A stretch of DNA of 64,000 nucleotides from Arthrobacter sp. Leaf137. GTDB lineage: Bacteria > Actinomycetota > Actinomycetes > Actinomycetales > Micrococcaceae. The notes beneath the pieces are model-generated. The model saw nothing but the letters and a program-made list of their open reading frames with translations, did not search any database and was not told the DNA's origin. Below are positions 1 through 8,932 of this stretch, in pieces. Both the position numbers and the translations under genes were made by a program. The stretch spans positions 252,115-316,114 of the forward strand of contig NZ_LMOI01000012.1 in assembly GCF_001423525.1 (NCBI RefSeq), read 5' to 3'. Position 1 is the first letter of the stretch. The number at the start of each line of letters is the position of its first letter.

Positions 1-1308
1 GGGTCCCTCCTGATGAACATGGTCCTCGGGAACGGGGCACGCCTCTACGTGGACCATGCCCATCCCGAGTATTCCAGCCCAGAGGTCACGAACCCCCGGG
101 ACGCCGTGGCCTGGGACGCTGCGGGGGACCTCGTGGCCTTGGCCGCTGTCCGCCGGCTCGCGGCAGACCCGGACCTGCCTCCCGTGAATCTTTACAAGAA
201 CAACACTGACAACAAGTCAGTGTCCTACGGTTCCCACGAGAACTACCTCATGCCACGTTCGGTTCCCTTCTCCGACATTGTCCGCGGACTGACGCCCTTC
301 TTCGTCAGCCGCCAGGCCGTGTGCGGCGCCGGACGCCTGGGCATTGGCCAGGACAGTTCGACGGCGGGTTACCAGATCAGCCAGCGCGCGGACTTCTTCG
401 AAGCCGAAGTAGGGCTGGAGACAACCATCCGCAGGCCGATCATCAACACCCGGGATGAACCGCACGCCACGGCGGACAAGTACCGCCGGCTCCACGTGAT
501 CATTGGCGACGCCAACCTCAGCCAGGTCGCCAACTACCTCAAGTTTGGAACCACTGCCATGGTGCTGAGCCTCATCGAGGCCGGGCTGGCACCGAAGGTC
601 GAAGTCCACGAACCCGTGCGGGCCCTGCAGGCAGTCAGCCATGACACCTCCCTGACTGCCACGGTGCGCCTGGTGGACGGCCGGCGGGTCACCGCCCTCG
701 ACCTGCAGTGGATGTACCACGAGGCGGCGGCCAAGCTGGCCCAGGACACCGGTGTCGGCGACGCCATGGACGGTGACGGCCATACCCACGAGGTCCTTGA
801 ACGCTGGGCTGAAGTCCTCACTCAGCTGGACAGCAACCGGGCGGCCGCGGCGTCCTCGGTGGAATGGCTTGCCAAGCTTTCGCTCCTGGACGGCTACCGT
901 CAGCGTGATGGCCTGGACTGGGATGACGCCCGGCTGGGATTGGTGGATCTCCAGTGGGCCGACATCCGCCCGGAGAAGGGCCTCTACTACCGGGTCCTGG
1001 CACGAAACCGGATGCAACGCGTGGTGGAGGACGCCGCAATCTCGGCAGCTGTGGGGCAACCGCCCGCTGACACCCGGGCGTTCTTCCGCGGCAAATGCAT
1101 CAGCAGCTTCGGCAAAGACGTAGTGGGCGCCAGCTGGGACTCCGTCATCTTCGATGTTCCTGGCTACGGACGGCTGCAGCGGGTGCCTACCCGCGAGCCC
1201 CTTCGCGGTACAAAGGCCCTGACGGGGGCCCTGTTTGAGCGCTACCGCGAGGCCGGTCCGTTCCTCGGTGAACTGCTGGGACACAACACCGCTCCGCCTG
1301 CGGCGTAA
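1..1308 (+). CDS. dop: Pup deamidase/depupylase Dop (5' partial)
   Basis: Dop deamidates the C-terminal Gln of Pup to Glu and cleaves Pup from tagged substrates; it is a glutamine-synthetase-like carboxylate-amine enzyme related to PafA. The reading frame is open from base 1, so the start lies outside the window; about 435 residues are present and roughly 65-75 N-terminal residues (including the first Mg/ATP-binding Glu motif) are missing. Visible family signatures are NGARLYVDHAHPEYSSPEV near the cut end, containing the presumed catalytic Asp, then [21 protein letters not shown] and [12 protein letters not shown], all shared with PafA at 3224-4588. Position just before pup is the usual arrangement. 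The ATG at 13 is internal, not a real start. Confidence 0.95.
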   Translation, partial: GSLLMNMVLGNGARLYVDHAHPEYSSPEVTNPRDAVAWDAAGDLVALAAVRRLAADPDLPPVNLYKNNTDNKSVSYGSHENYLMPRSVPFSDIVRGLTPFFVSRQAVCGAGRLGIGQDSSTAGYQISQRADFFEAEVGLETTIRRPIINTRDEPHATADKYRRLHVIIGDANLSQVANYLKFGTTAMVLSLIEAGLAPKVEVHEPVRALQAVSHDTSLTATVRLVDGRRVTALDLQWMYHEAAAKLAQDTGVGDAMDGDGHTHEVLERWAEVLTQLDSNRAAAASSVEWLAKLSLLDGYRQRDGLDWDDARLGLVDLQWADIRPEKGLYYRVLARNRMQRVVEDAAISAAVGQPPADTRAFFRGKCISSFGKDVVGASWDSVIFDVPGYGRLQRVPTREPLRGTKALTGALFERYREAGPFLGELLGHNTAPPAA

Positions 1309-1396
1309 ACCGCACGGGACGCCCCGGGGCGTGGCAGGATGGGCATATATTGGTGGATCGGCCGGATCCGCCGGCAACAAAAGGGAAGGGATAGCA

Positions 1397-1600
1397 ATGG
1401 CAGGCCAGGAGCAGCAGCAGCCGCAATCACGCGACAGCCAGGTCGACGAAGACATTCCCGAGGCACCGCCCGCACCCCCGGAGGCGCAGGCCTCGGCATC
1501 GACCGAAGGCGTGGACGACCTGCTCGACGAAATCGACGGCGTCCTTGAATCGAACGCCGAGGAATTCGTCCGCGCTTTCGTCCAAAAGGGCGGCCAGTAA
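1397..1600 (+). CDS. pup: Prokaryotic ubiquitin-like protein Pup
   Basis: Pup is the 67-residue, largely disordered protein that PafA ligates to substrate lysines to mark them for the proteasome. This ORF is acidic and Gln/Pro-rich at the N-terminus, carries the conserved helical segment (GVDDLLDEIDGVLESNAEEFVRAF) and ends in Gly-Gly-Gln, so Dop must deamidate it before conjugation. I chose the ATG at 1397 because AGGGA lies just upstream and it gives the normal length; a longer upstream frame would run into the dop end. It lies between dop and prcB as in other actinobacteria. Confidence 0.97.
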   Translation: MAGQEQQQPQSRDSQVDEDIPEAPPAPPEAQASASTEGVDDLLDEIDGVLESNAEEFVRAFVQKGGQ

Positions 1601-1681
1601 CCCGGACCCCGGATGGTGGCGGAAGCCGCGGACGGCCGGAATCTGTACCGACGTTGAACACCACGTTTTAGGAGTGCATGA

Positions 1682-2503
1682 GTGCAGGAATCAACCGCCA
1701 ACAAGGTAGCCGCGAACGCCACCTCGTCATTCACCGAACACCTTCAGCGCGACCGGCCGGAGCTTCTGCCGTTCAACCGCTCAGGGCAGGGCGGCGCAAC
1801 GGCCGCCGCCCCGCTCCAGGTGCCCCATGCCACCACCATCGTGGCCATGAGCTACAACGGCGGCGTGTTGATGGCAGGGGACCGGCGGGCCACCATGGGC
1901 AACGTCATTGCCAGCAGGCACATCGAGAAAGTGTTTCCGGCTGACCGGTACTCCGTCCTGGGCATCGCCGGCACCGCGGGCATCGCCATTGACCTGACGC
2001 GGCTGTTCCAGGTGGAACTGGAACATTACGAAAAAATCGAAGGGACCCTCCTCAGCCTTGAAGGCAAGGCAAACAGGCTGGGGGCGATGATCCGCGGGAA
2101 CCTTCCCCTGGCCCTGCAGGGTTTGGCTGTAGTACCCCTTTTCGCCGGCTTCGATACCAGCGCCGGTGTCGGCAGGCTGTTCTCGTACGACGTGACCGGT
2201 GGCCGGTATGAAGAACACGAACACCACACAGTGGGTTCCGGGTCGGTCTTCGCCCGTGGAGCCCTCAAAAAACTTTGGCGCCCCAACCTCTCCGCAGAGG
2301 AAGCTGTCTCCGTTGCCATCGAGGCGCTGTTTGACGCCGCAGATGACGACTCCGCCACAGGAGGCCCGGATACCGTGCGCAGGCTCTGGCCTGTGGTGTA
2401 CACGGTGGACAACACCGGCACCCGCCGCGTGGCGGATGAACAACTCGCCGCTGCCTCACTGAGCGTCATCGAGGCCCGCACCATTGCCGGACGGGAGGCC
2501 TGA
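1682..2503 (+). CDS. prcB: Proteasome subunit beta PrcB
   Basis: This is the catalytic subunit of the 20S core particle. The 273-residue precursor has an approximately 50-residue propeptide; autocleavage before Thr51 ([13 protein letters not shown]) would expose the N-terminal threonine nucleophile. [11 protein letters not shown], the conserved Lys in RHIEKVF and [13 protein letters not shown] are typical. The GTG start at 1682 has AGGAG seven bases upstream; an ATG four bases earlier is in another frame. The residue before the mature Thr is Ala, where Mycobacterium tuberculosis PrcB has Gly. It is followed by prcA after a single base, so the two are translationally coupled. Confidence 0.96.
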   Translation: MQESTANKVAANATSSFTEHLQRDRPELLPFNRSGQGGATAAAPLQVPHATTIVAMSYNGGVLMAGDRRATMGNVIASRHIEKVFPADRYSVLGIAGTAGIAIDLTRLFQVELEHYEKIEGTLLSLEGKANRLGAMIRGNLPLALQGLAVVPLFAGFDTSAGVGRLFSYDVTGGRYEEHEHHTVGSGSVFARGALKKLWRPNLSAEEAVSVAIEALFDAADDDSATGGPDTVRRLWPVVYTVDNTGTRRVADEQLAAASLSVIEARTIAGREA

Positions 2504-2504
2504 T

Positions 2505-3215
2505 ATGACGCAGCAGTTCTATGTCTCTCCCGAACAGCTGATGAAGGACCGTGCGGACTTCGCACGGAAGGGCATCGCGCGGGGAAAGTCAGTGGTGGTG
2601 ATCAGCTGCGAAGACGGTATCGCCCTGGTAGCTGAAAACCCCTCTCCCTCACTCCACAAAATCGGTGAGATCTACGACAAGATCGCCTTCGCCGCAGTCG
2701 GCAAATACAACGAGTTCGAAAGCCTGCGCCAGGCCGGAGTGCGCTATGCGGATGTCCGCGGCTACTCGTACGACCGCGAGGATGTCACCGCCCGCGGACT
2801 TGCCAGCGTGTACGCCCAAAGCCTTGGCGCCGTGTTTACGGCCGAACAGAAGCCGTTCGAAGTGGAACTGGCCGTGGCCGAGGTAGGTGCCACGCAGGCT
2901 GAGGACCACCTTTACCGCCTGACGTTCGACGGCTCCATCGCCGACGAACACAGCTTCGTGGTGATGGGCGGCCAGGCAGACCGCGTCGCCTCAGCCATTG
3001 ACCTGGGCTGGCGGGCGTCACTGGGGTTCCCGGACGCCGTCCGCCTCGCCCTCAACGGCCTCGCTCCCGCACCCGAGGCCGAAGAAACCGCCAAGCCCGT
3101 CCCGGCACGCGCGATTGAAGTGGCGGTCCTTGACCGGCACTCGGAGGAAGTCCGCGGCGCCCGCCGTGCCTTCCGCAGGCTCAACGACGCAGACATCACT
3201 GCATTGCTGGCGTAG
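2505..3215 (+). CDS. prcA: Proteasome subunit alpha PrcA
   Basis: PrcA forms the outer rings of the 20S core and gates substrate entry. The 236-residue product begins [20 protein letters not shown] with the N-terminal gating tail and lacks a propeptide and an N-terminal Thr, as expected of an alpha subunit. The start is ATG 2505, directly after the prcB stop, with GGGAGG inside the prcB end; the frame could extend seven codons upstream but that would overlap prcB. The C-terminal 35 residues (Ala/Pro/Glu-rich, then a basic helix) are the variable tail of the family. Confidence 0.96.
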   Translation: MTQQFYVSPEQLMKDRADFARKGIARGKSVVVISCEDGIALVAENPSPSLHKIGEIYDKIAFAAVGKYNEFESLRQAGVRYADVRGYSYDREDVTARGLASVYAQSLGAVFTAEQKPFEVELAVAEVGATQAEDHLYRLTFDGSIADEHSFVVMGGQADRVASAIDLGWRASLGFPDAVRLALNGLAPAPEAEETAKPVPARAIEVAVLDRHSEEVRGARRAFRRLNDADITALLA

Positions 3216-3223
3216 GAGGAGAG

Positions 3224-4588
3224 ATGGACAAGAGAATCTTCGGCATCGAAACAGAATTCGGAATCTCGTATTCAAGCCCCGATTCGAGGCCTCTTGCCCC
3301 GGAGGAGGTAGCCCGCTACCTGTTCCGCAAGGTTGTGAGCTGGGGCCGTTCGTCCAACGTATTCCTCACGAACGGTTCCCGGCTCTACCTGGACGTCGGA
3401 TCCCACCCCGAGTACGCCACTGCCGAGTGCGACGATCTTGCCCAGCTCATCGCACACGACCGGGCCGGCGAACTCATTTTGGACGACCTCGTGGACGAAG
3501 CCCAGGCACGCCTCGCCGCCGAGGGCTTCAATGGCACTGTCTACCTGTTCAAGAACAACACCGACTCCGCCGGAAATTCCTACGGCAGCCACGAGAACTA
3601 CCTGATTCCGAGGCGGGGTGAGTTCTCCCGGCTCGCCGAAATCCTGATCCCGTTCCTTGTCACCCGCCAGCTCATCGCCGGGGCCGGCAAGATCCTCAAG
3701 ACACCGCACGGGGCAACCTACGCTTTTTCCCAGCGGGCGGACCACATCTGGGAAGGCGTATCCTCCGCCACCACCAGGTCGCGCCCCATCATCAACACCC
3801 GGGACGAGCCGCACGCCGATGCCGAGTTCTACCGCCGGTTGCACGTCATCGTGGGCGATTCCAACATGTCGGAGACCACCGCCCTGATGAAGGTGGGCAC
3901 TGTCGACCTGGTCCTGCGGATGATCGAGGCCGGCGTCATCATGCGGGACATGCGGATGGAAAACCCCATCCGCAGCATCCGCGAAATCTCCCACGACCTC
4001 AGTGGCCGCGCGCTGGTCAGGCTGGCCAACGGCCGTCAACTGACTGCACTGGAAATCCAGCAGGAGTATCTGACGAAGGTCACCGCCTTCGTGCGGGAAC
4101 ATGGTGCCCACAACCCCCACGTACCGCTGATCCTCGACTTGTGGGAACGCACCCTCAAGGCCATCGAAAGCGGAGACACACGCAGCATCGACACCGAAAT
4201 TGACTGGGCCATCAAGAAAAAGCTCATGGACAGCTACCGCGAACGCCACGGGCTGGGCCTGGATGCGCCGCGAATTGCCCAGCTGGACCTCACCTACCAC
4301 GACATCTCGCGGAGCCGGGGCCTGTACTATTTGCTGCAGTCCCGCGGAGCCGTCCGCCGCCTGGTGGACGACACCGTCATCAAGGACGCCGTGGACGCAC
4401 CGCCGCAGACCACCCGGGCCAAACTCCGCGGCGACTTTGTCCGCCGGGCCCAGGAACTGGGACGTGACTACACGGTGGACTGGGTCCATCTGAAGCTCAA
4501 CGACCGTGCCCACCAGACCATCCTGTGCAAGGACCCGTTCAGGAGCGTGGACGACCGGGTTGATGCCCTCCTGGACTCTATGGGCTGA
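3224..4588 (+). CDS. pafA: Pup-protein ligase PafA
   Basis: PafA uses ATP to form an isopeptide bond between the deamidated C-terminal Glu of Pup and substrate lysines. The 454-residue protein has GIETEFG at residues 7-13 (Glu9 and Glu11 for Mg-ATP), [20 protein letters not shown] around the presumed catalytic Asp57, [18 protein letters not shown] and [12 protein letters not shown]. It is a full-length paralogue of the Dop at the window start. The start ATG has AGGAGGA immediately upstream, in the eight bases after prcA, so it belongs to the same transcription unit. Confidence 0.97.
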   Translation: MDKRIFGIETEFGISYSSPDSRPLAPEEVARYLFRKVVSWGRSSNVFLTNGSRLYLDVGSHPEYATAECDDLAQLIAHDRAGELILDDLVDEAQARLAAEGFNGTVYLFKNNTDSAGNSYGSHENYLIPRRGEFSRLAEILIPFLVTRQLIAGAGKILKTPHGATYAFSQRADHIWEGVSSATTRSRPIINTRDEPHADAEFYRRLHVIVGDSNMSETTALMKVGTVDLVLRMIEAGVIMRDMRMENPIRSIREISHDLSGRALVRLANGRQLTALEIQQEYLTKVTAFVREHGAHNPHVPLILDLWERTLKAIESGDTRSIDTEIDWAIKKKLMDSYRERHGLGLDAPRIAQLDLTYHDISRSRGLYYLLQSRGAVRRLVDDTVIKDAVDAPPQTTRAKLRGDFVRRAQELGRDYTVDWVHLKLNDRAHQTILCKDPFRSVDDRVDALLDSMG

Positions 4589-4700
4589 CACCCAGCTTCA
4601 CGGGCTATTCTGGATAAGGCCCTTTTAACGGGCCCGCAGCGATGCTGTCCGCTGCCATGCGGAACATCGCGTCCACCCTGCCCCGACGAAAGTTCTTTAC

Positions 4701-5669
4701 GTGCGCCGTCTACTAGCAATTCTCCTGCCCGGCCTGCTGCTGCTCACCGCCTGCGGAGGCTCGACCGCCGAGCCGGAACCCACCAGCCAGTCCGCTGGCG
4801 ACACTGCCAAGTTCGACACCCTTAAGCTGACCGACAACGGGGACAAAAAAGCCCCGGGCGTGGACTTCCCCAAACCGTTCGAAGTGGCTGAGCCCACGGT
4901 CAAGGTTGTCGCTGAGGGAACCGGTGACACCGTGAAGGCAAACCAGATCGCCAACATCTCGGTCCTCGCCCTCAACGGTGCAGACGGCTCCACACTGGAA
5001 GACACCTTCCCCAGCGAGCCCGAACCCCTCGAACTCAACGACGACCTCAAAACCAACAGCGCCGTCATTTACAACGCGTTCGTGGGCGCGAAGGTCGGCT
5101 CCAGCATTGCACTGGCCGTGCCGGGACAGAAGAGTGCCCCCGCGGCCAGCCCCAGCCCGTCAACCGGAGCCACCCCGGCGCCGAGCACCCCGGCCAGCCC
5201 CACCCAGCTGCTGATCATCAAGGTGCTCTCCGCCGCTGACGCGACTCCCGCACTGGACAAGCCCCAGGGCGAAACCGTCACCCCGCCGGCAGGCCTGCCC
5301 ACCGTGACGGAAAAAGACGGCAAACCGGAAATCAACGTTGAAGGCGCAGCAGCCCCCACCGCACTGGTCTCCCAGGACCTCATCAAGGGCACCGGGGCGA
5401 CCGTCAAGGAGACTGACACCCTGACCGTCAACTACGTGGGCGTCAACCTGGTGGGCGGCACCAAGTTCGACTCCAGCTTCGACCGCGGCGAACCGGCCAG
5501 CTTTGGGCTGAACCAGGTCATTAAAGGCTGGACCCAGGGCCTCGCCGGCAAGACGGTGGGCTCCCGGGTCCTCCTGGTGATCCCCAAGGACCTGGCCTAC
5601 GGTGACGCCGGACAAGGCGAAGCCAAGGGCGATCTTGTCTTCGTAGTGGACATCCTCGGCGCCAAGTAG
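4701..5669 (+). CDS. FKBP-type peptidyl-prolyl isomerase lipoprotein with tandem domains
   Basis: This is a predicted extracytoplasmic prolyl cis-trans isomerase. The signal peptide ends in the lipobox LLTAC (Cys18). Residues about 55-180 look like a degenerate FKBP fold interrupted by a Pro/Ala/Ser-rich insert; residues about 225-322 form a full FKBP domain (TLTVNYVGVNLVGGTKFDSSFDRGEPASFGLNQVIKGWTQGL, then LAYGDAG). The first copy lacks the VIxGW and AYG signatures, so only the second is likely catalytic. The start is GTG 4701. A second, cytosolic FKBP follows; a similar pair near pafA is known in Streptomyces. Confidence 0.9.
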   Translation: MRRLLAILLPGLLLLTACGGSTAEPEPTSQSAGDTAKFDTLKLTDNGDKKAPGVDFPKPFEVAEPTVKVVAEGTGDTVKANQIANISVLALNGADGSTLEDTFPSEPEPLELNDDLKTNSAVIYNAFVGAKVGSSIALAVPGQKSAPAASPSPSTGATPAPSTPASPTQLLIIKVLSAADATPALDKPQGETVTPPAGLPTVTEKDGKPEINVEGAAAPTALVSQDLIKGTGATVKETDTLTVNYVGVNLVGGTKFDSSFDRGEPASFGLNQVIKGWTQGLAGKTVGSRVLLVIPKDLAYGDAGQGEAKGDLVFVVDILGAK

Positions 5670-5746
5670 CCACACTTACAGACGGGCCGCGGCCAGTCCG
5701 CGGAATTAACACCAGCATCTTCACAGCACAGATCAAAGGAGCAAGC

Positions 5747-6142
5747 ATGTCATTTGGACAGCGGGAGTTCGACCGCACTAAGCCTGAAATCGACTTCCCC
5801 CAGGGCGATGTCCCCACCGAACTCGTGATCACCGACCTCATCGAGGGTGACGGCCGCGAAGCCAAAGCCGGCGACACCGTCTCCACCCATTACGTGGGCG
5901 TTGCCTGGTCCACCGGCGAAGAGTTTGACGCCTCCTGGGGCCGCGGCGCGCCGCTGGACTTCCGCGTCGGCGTCGGCCAGGTCATCCAGGGATGGGACCA
6001 GGGCCTGCTGGGCATGAAAGTGGGCGGCCGCCGCCGCCTCGAAATCCCCTCGGAACTGGCCTATGGCTCCCGTGGCGCCGGTGGGGCGATTGCCCCCAAC
6101 GAGGCCCTGATCTTCGTCGTGGACCTGGTCGGAGTCCGCTAG
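5747..6142 (+). CDS. FKBP-type peptidyl-prolyl cis-trans isomerase (cytosolic)
   Basis: A compact single-domain FKBP of 131 residues with no signal peptide. The catalytic core is well conserved: VSTHYVGVAWSTGEEFDASWGRGAPLDFRVGVGQVIQGWDQGLLGMKVGGRRRLEIPSELAYG. A good RBS (AAAGGAG) precedes ATG 5747. It lies 77 bases after the lipoprotein FKBP and is followed by a hairpin terminator, so the pafA-FKBP-FKBP stretch probably ends here. The precise client proteins cannot be told from sequence. Confidence 0.93.
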   Translation: MSFGQREFDRTKPEIDFPQGDVPTELVITDLIEGDGREAKAGDTVSTHYVGVAWSTGEEFDASWGRGAPLDFRVGVGQVIQGWDQGLLGMKVGGRRRLEIPSELAYGSRGAGGAIAPNEALIFVVDLVGVR

Positions 6143-6180
6143 ACCGGGCCGGAGACGCACGGCGCAGCTCCGCCGTCTGA

Positions 6181-6227
6181 AGCGCGGCAGCACGCAGGAC
6201 ATCAGTCCCGCGGGCTGCCGCGCTTTC
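6181..6227 (+). terminator. Hairpin terminator after FKBP gene
   Basis: An 11-base perfect stem (AGCGCGGCAGC at 6181-6191 with GCTGCCGCGCT at 6214-6224) around a 22-base loop is followed by TTTCTGCGTT. It sits between the FKBP stop and the pafBC start and probably separates two transcription units. Confidence 0.6.
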
Positions 6228-6262
6228 TGCGTTCGGGCACGGACTTTAGTAACGTACACAGG

Positions 6263-8254
6263 GTGTCCCTATCCCGAACTGAGCGCCTCCTGAACCTCCT
6301 GATCGCCTTGCTCAACACCCGTTACGGGCTTCGCCGCAGCGAACTGAGGCAGAAGGTCTACCACGACGAGTCCGGTAACGACGTCGCATTTGGCCGGATG
6401 TTCGAACGGGACAAGAATGATTTGCGCCAGTTCGGCTTCGACGTTGAAACCCTGACGGACCTTGGCTGGAGCGAGGACGACCCCGCCACCACCCGCTACC
6501 GGATCGGTAAGGAATCCAACCGGCTTCCCGACGTCGAGCTCGGTCCGGAAGAGTGGACAGTCCTGCTGCTGGCATCCCAGCTCTGGGAACGCGCAGCCCT
6601 CGGCACCGCTGCCCAGAGCGCGCTCCGCAAGCTCCAGGCGTCCGGGCGGATGGCCGACGTCGAACTTCCCTCGGGCGTCCAGCCCCGCATCAGGCCGGCA
6701 GGCCAGGCATTCGACGACCTCGTGGCGGCCATGCACTCCCGGCACGCCGTGACCTTCCCCTACCTGGCCGGCACCACCGGCAGGGAAGAAGTCCGCACCG
6801 TTGAACCGTGGGGCCTGGGGAGCCGCTTCGGGCAGTGGTACCTGATGGGGTATGACCGGGCACGGCAGGAGCCCCGGCACTTCCGCCTATCGCGTTTCAC
6901 GGGTCCCGTCACGACGCTCCCGAAAGAGTCCTTCGAGCCGCCTGCCGACTTCAACATCCGGCTGGAGCTTGCCCGCCTGCCGGAACTGCCGCTCCGCACC
7001 GCCGTCGTGGATGTCCGGAAAGGACGCCTGCTGGCGCTGAGGGGCCGGGCAAAGGACGCCGGAGCCGAACAGGAGCCCGCCGCCCGGGCAGCTGCCGAAG
7101 GCCACGAACGCCTTAGCCTTGACTTCCGCGACCCGGAAGTCCTGGCCGAGGAGCTTGCGTCCTACGGTCCCGACGCGCTGCCGGTCGCCCCCGCTGAACT
7201 GGTCCGGGCCGTGGAGCGCAGGTTGCGAGCCGCAGCCGCGTTCAGTGCCGCACCTGCCCCTGAGTATGCTTTCCCGGCCGCCCCCGTACGCAAGGTGCGC
7301 AAAGGCACCTCGGAGGACCAGCTCAAACGCATGCTCCAGCTGGTCCCGTTCCTGGTCCACAACCAGGGCCTGCACATCCAGGACGTCGCTGAGCACTTCG
7401 GGGTGAGCCGCGGTGAACTCGAGGATGACCTGCGGATCCTCATCTGTTCGGGCCTGCCCGAGGGCTACCCCGATGACCTGCTGGACATCCAGTGGGAAGA
7501 CGACCATGTCTTCATCACCCAGGACCTGGACCTGAAGAAGCCGGTTCGCTTCACCGTGGAGGAAGCCTGCGCGCTCCTCACCGGCCTCGAAACGCTGAAC
7601 GGGCTGCCGGACGTCGCCGAAGGGGGTGCCCTGGAATCGGTGACGCTGAAGCTGCTGGCGGCGGCAGGGGAGGAGGGCCTGCGCGCCGCTTCCCTGTCCG
7701 GCCCGGAAGTTGCACCCGGCGACGCAACAACCCACGCAACGGTGAGGGAGGCCATCGCCTCGCGTGCACAACTCCATCTCACGTACCTGTCGCCGCAGCG
7801 GGACGCCGTGTCCGAGCGCGACGTCGACCCGCTCCGGCTCTATTCGCTGGATAACACCTGGTATTTCGAGGCGTTCTGCCACCGGGTCAACGGGTTGCGG
7901 AACTTCCGGCTGGACCGGGTGCAGGATGTCCACCCGAACGGGAACCGCGTGGCAGGGAACAGGACGCCCGCGGAGGGTGTACCGGCCAAGCTCTTTACGC
8001 CGAACGACGACGACACAACGGTCACCGTGCAGCTCACCAGGCAGGGCCGGGGCCTGGCGGAGGATTACTACGCGGACCGCACGGCGGACCTTCCCGACGG
8101 CGGACTCGTGGCGGAGATACGGTTCGGAAGCACCGGCTGGCTGCCAATGTTCGTGGCCCAGCACGGGGGAGCGGTCCGGATCCTCGAACCTTCCGGGCTT
8201 GCTGACACGGCCCGGGACTGGCTGGAAGCCGCCCTGGCAAGGTACGGCGGCTAG
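6263..8254 (+). CDS. pafBC: Fused WYL-domain transcriptional activator PafBC
   Basis: PafB and PafC form the activator of the RecA/LexA-independent DNA-damage response of mycobacteria; here both are one 663-residue chain. The first half has an N-terminal winged HTH (about 1-60) and a WYL domain (GQWYLMGYDRARQEPRHFRLSRF, about 190-215). The second half repeats this: HTH at about 350-400 (LHIQDVAEHFGVSRGELEDDLRIL) and WYL at about 525-555 (TWYFEAFCHRVNGLRNFRLDRV). A variable linker of about 100 residues rich in Ala/Arg/Glu joins them. The GTG 6263 start has no clear Shine-Dalgarno sequence, and TAACGT seven bases upstream suggests a leaderless transcript. Confidence 0.93.
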   Translation: MSLSRTERLLNLLIALLNTRYGLRRSELRQKVYHDESGNDVAFGRMFERDKNDLRQFGFDVETLTDLGWSEDDPATTRYRIGKESNRLPDVELGPEEWTVLLLASQLWERAALGTAAQSALRKLQASGRMADVELPSGVQPRIRPAGQAFDDLVAAMHSRHAVTFPYLAGTTGREEVRTVEPWGLGSRFGQWYLMGYDRARQEPRHFRLSRFTGPVTTLPKESFEPPADFNIRLELARLPELPLRTAVVDVRKGRLLALRGRAKDAGAEQEPAARAAAEGHERLSLDFRDPEVLAEELASYGPDALPVAPAELVRAVERRLRAAAAFSAAPAPEYAFPAAPVRKVRKGTSEDQLKRMLQLVPFLVHNQGLHIQDVAEHFGVSRGELEDDLRILICSGLPEGYPDDLLDIQWEDDHVFITQDLDLKKPVRFTVEEACALLTGLETLNGLPDVAEGGALESVTLKLLAAAGEEGLRAASLSGPEVAPGDATTHATVREAIASRAQLHLTYLSPQRDAVSERDVDPLRLYSLDNTWYFEAFCHRVNGLRNFRLDRVQDVHPNGNRVAGNRTPAEGVPAKLFTPNDDDTTVTVQLTRQGRGLAEDYYADRTADLPDGGLVAEIRFGSTGWLPMFVAQHGGAVRILEPSGLADTARDWLEAALARYGG

Positions 8255-8264
8255 ACTTCTCAGC

Positions 8265-8621
8265 ATGCCTTGGTGGTTCTGGATCCTGTTATGGGTGGCG
8301 TTGGTTGCCGTGTCACTCCTCTTCTATTTTGTGCTGGGCGTTCGCCTGTTCCGTAAGTTCATGGCCACGGTCAAGGACCTGGGTGCCGCCGGCGACAAGT
8401 TGGGCCACGTTGGCCCGCTCCACGGGGCTGATCTCCAGGATCGACAGGACAGCATGGGCCGTCCGGCCGCGGGCTCTGCCGTTTTTGCCTCGCCAGCCGA
8501 CATGCGACATGATTACGAGGCATCCAAGTCCTCCCGCCGGGAAGAACGCCGCCTTCGGCGAGTGCAGCGCAAGAAGGACCGGGGCCAGCCGCAGGCTCTC
8601 ACAGATCTCGACTTCACATAG
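8265..8621 (+). CDS. Small single-pass membrane protein of unknown function
   Basis: A 118-residue product starting at ATG 8265, ten bases after pafBC. Residues 2-25 (PWWFWILLWVALVAVSLLFYFVLG) form one transmembrane segment, followed by a basic cytoplasmic stretch and a very basic C-terminus (SRREERRLRRVQRKKDRG). I do not recognise a named domain. Its position between pafBC and tatA suggests co-transcription; a similar small membrane ORF may occupy this slot in relatives, but I cannot confirm that here. Base composition matches the neighbours. Confidence 0.75.
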   Translation: MPWWFWILLWVALVAVSLLFYFVLGVRLFRKFMATVKDLGAAGDKLGHVGPLHGADLQDRQDSMGRPAAGSAVFASPADMRHDYEASKSSRREERRLRRVQRKKDRGQPQALTDLDFT

Positions 8622-8653
8622 AAGTAGGATGTTTTTAGAGGAAAGGATTTCCC

Positions 8654-8926
8654 ATGGGAAGACTCTTTGATGGCCCCTGGCCCATCGTCATTATCATCGT
8701 CGTTGCACTGCTTCTCTTTGCCGCGCCCAAGCTCCCTGCCATGGCGCGCAGCCTTGGCCAGTCCATGCGGATCATCAAGTCCGAGGTCAAGGAAATGAAG
8801 AACGACGGCAAAACCGAGTCCACCGACGCCTCCGGCCCGGTGGAGGGAACCATCGTGAACCACCCCAAGGCGAAGCCGGGAGAGCCGACCGACGGCACTG
8901 ACGTTCCGCCGTCGAACCGCGCCTAA
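8654..8926 (+). CDS. tatA: Sec-independent protein translocase subunit TatA
   Basis: TatA oligomerises to form the conduit for folded twin-arginine substrates across the cytoplasmic membrane. The 90-residue protein has the short N-terminal transmembrane helix (PIVIIIVVALLLFAAPKLPAMARSLG) with the family FxxPKLP hinge, an amphipathic helix (QSMRIIKSEVKEMKND) and a disordered polar tail. The RBS is GAGGAAAGG before ATG 8654. tatC follows after six bases. No tatB-like gene is present here, as is usual for this locus. Confidence 0.95.
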   Translation: MGRLFDGPWPIVIIIVVALLLFAAPKLPAMARSLGQSMRIIKSEVKEMKNDGKTESTDASGPVEGTIVNHPKAKPGEPTDGTDVPPSNRA

Positions 8927-8932
8927 ACCCCA

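Noticed and set aside
217..1734. Long - strand ORF (505 codons) opposite dop and pup
   Set aside because: It is the antisense shadow of well-supported + strand genes in GC-rich DNA and shows no known domain.
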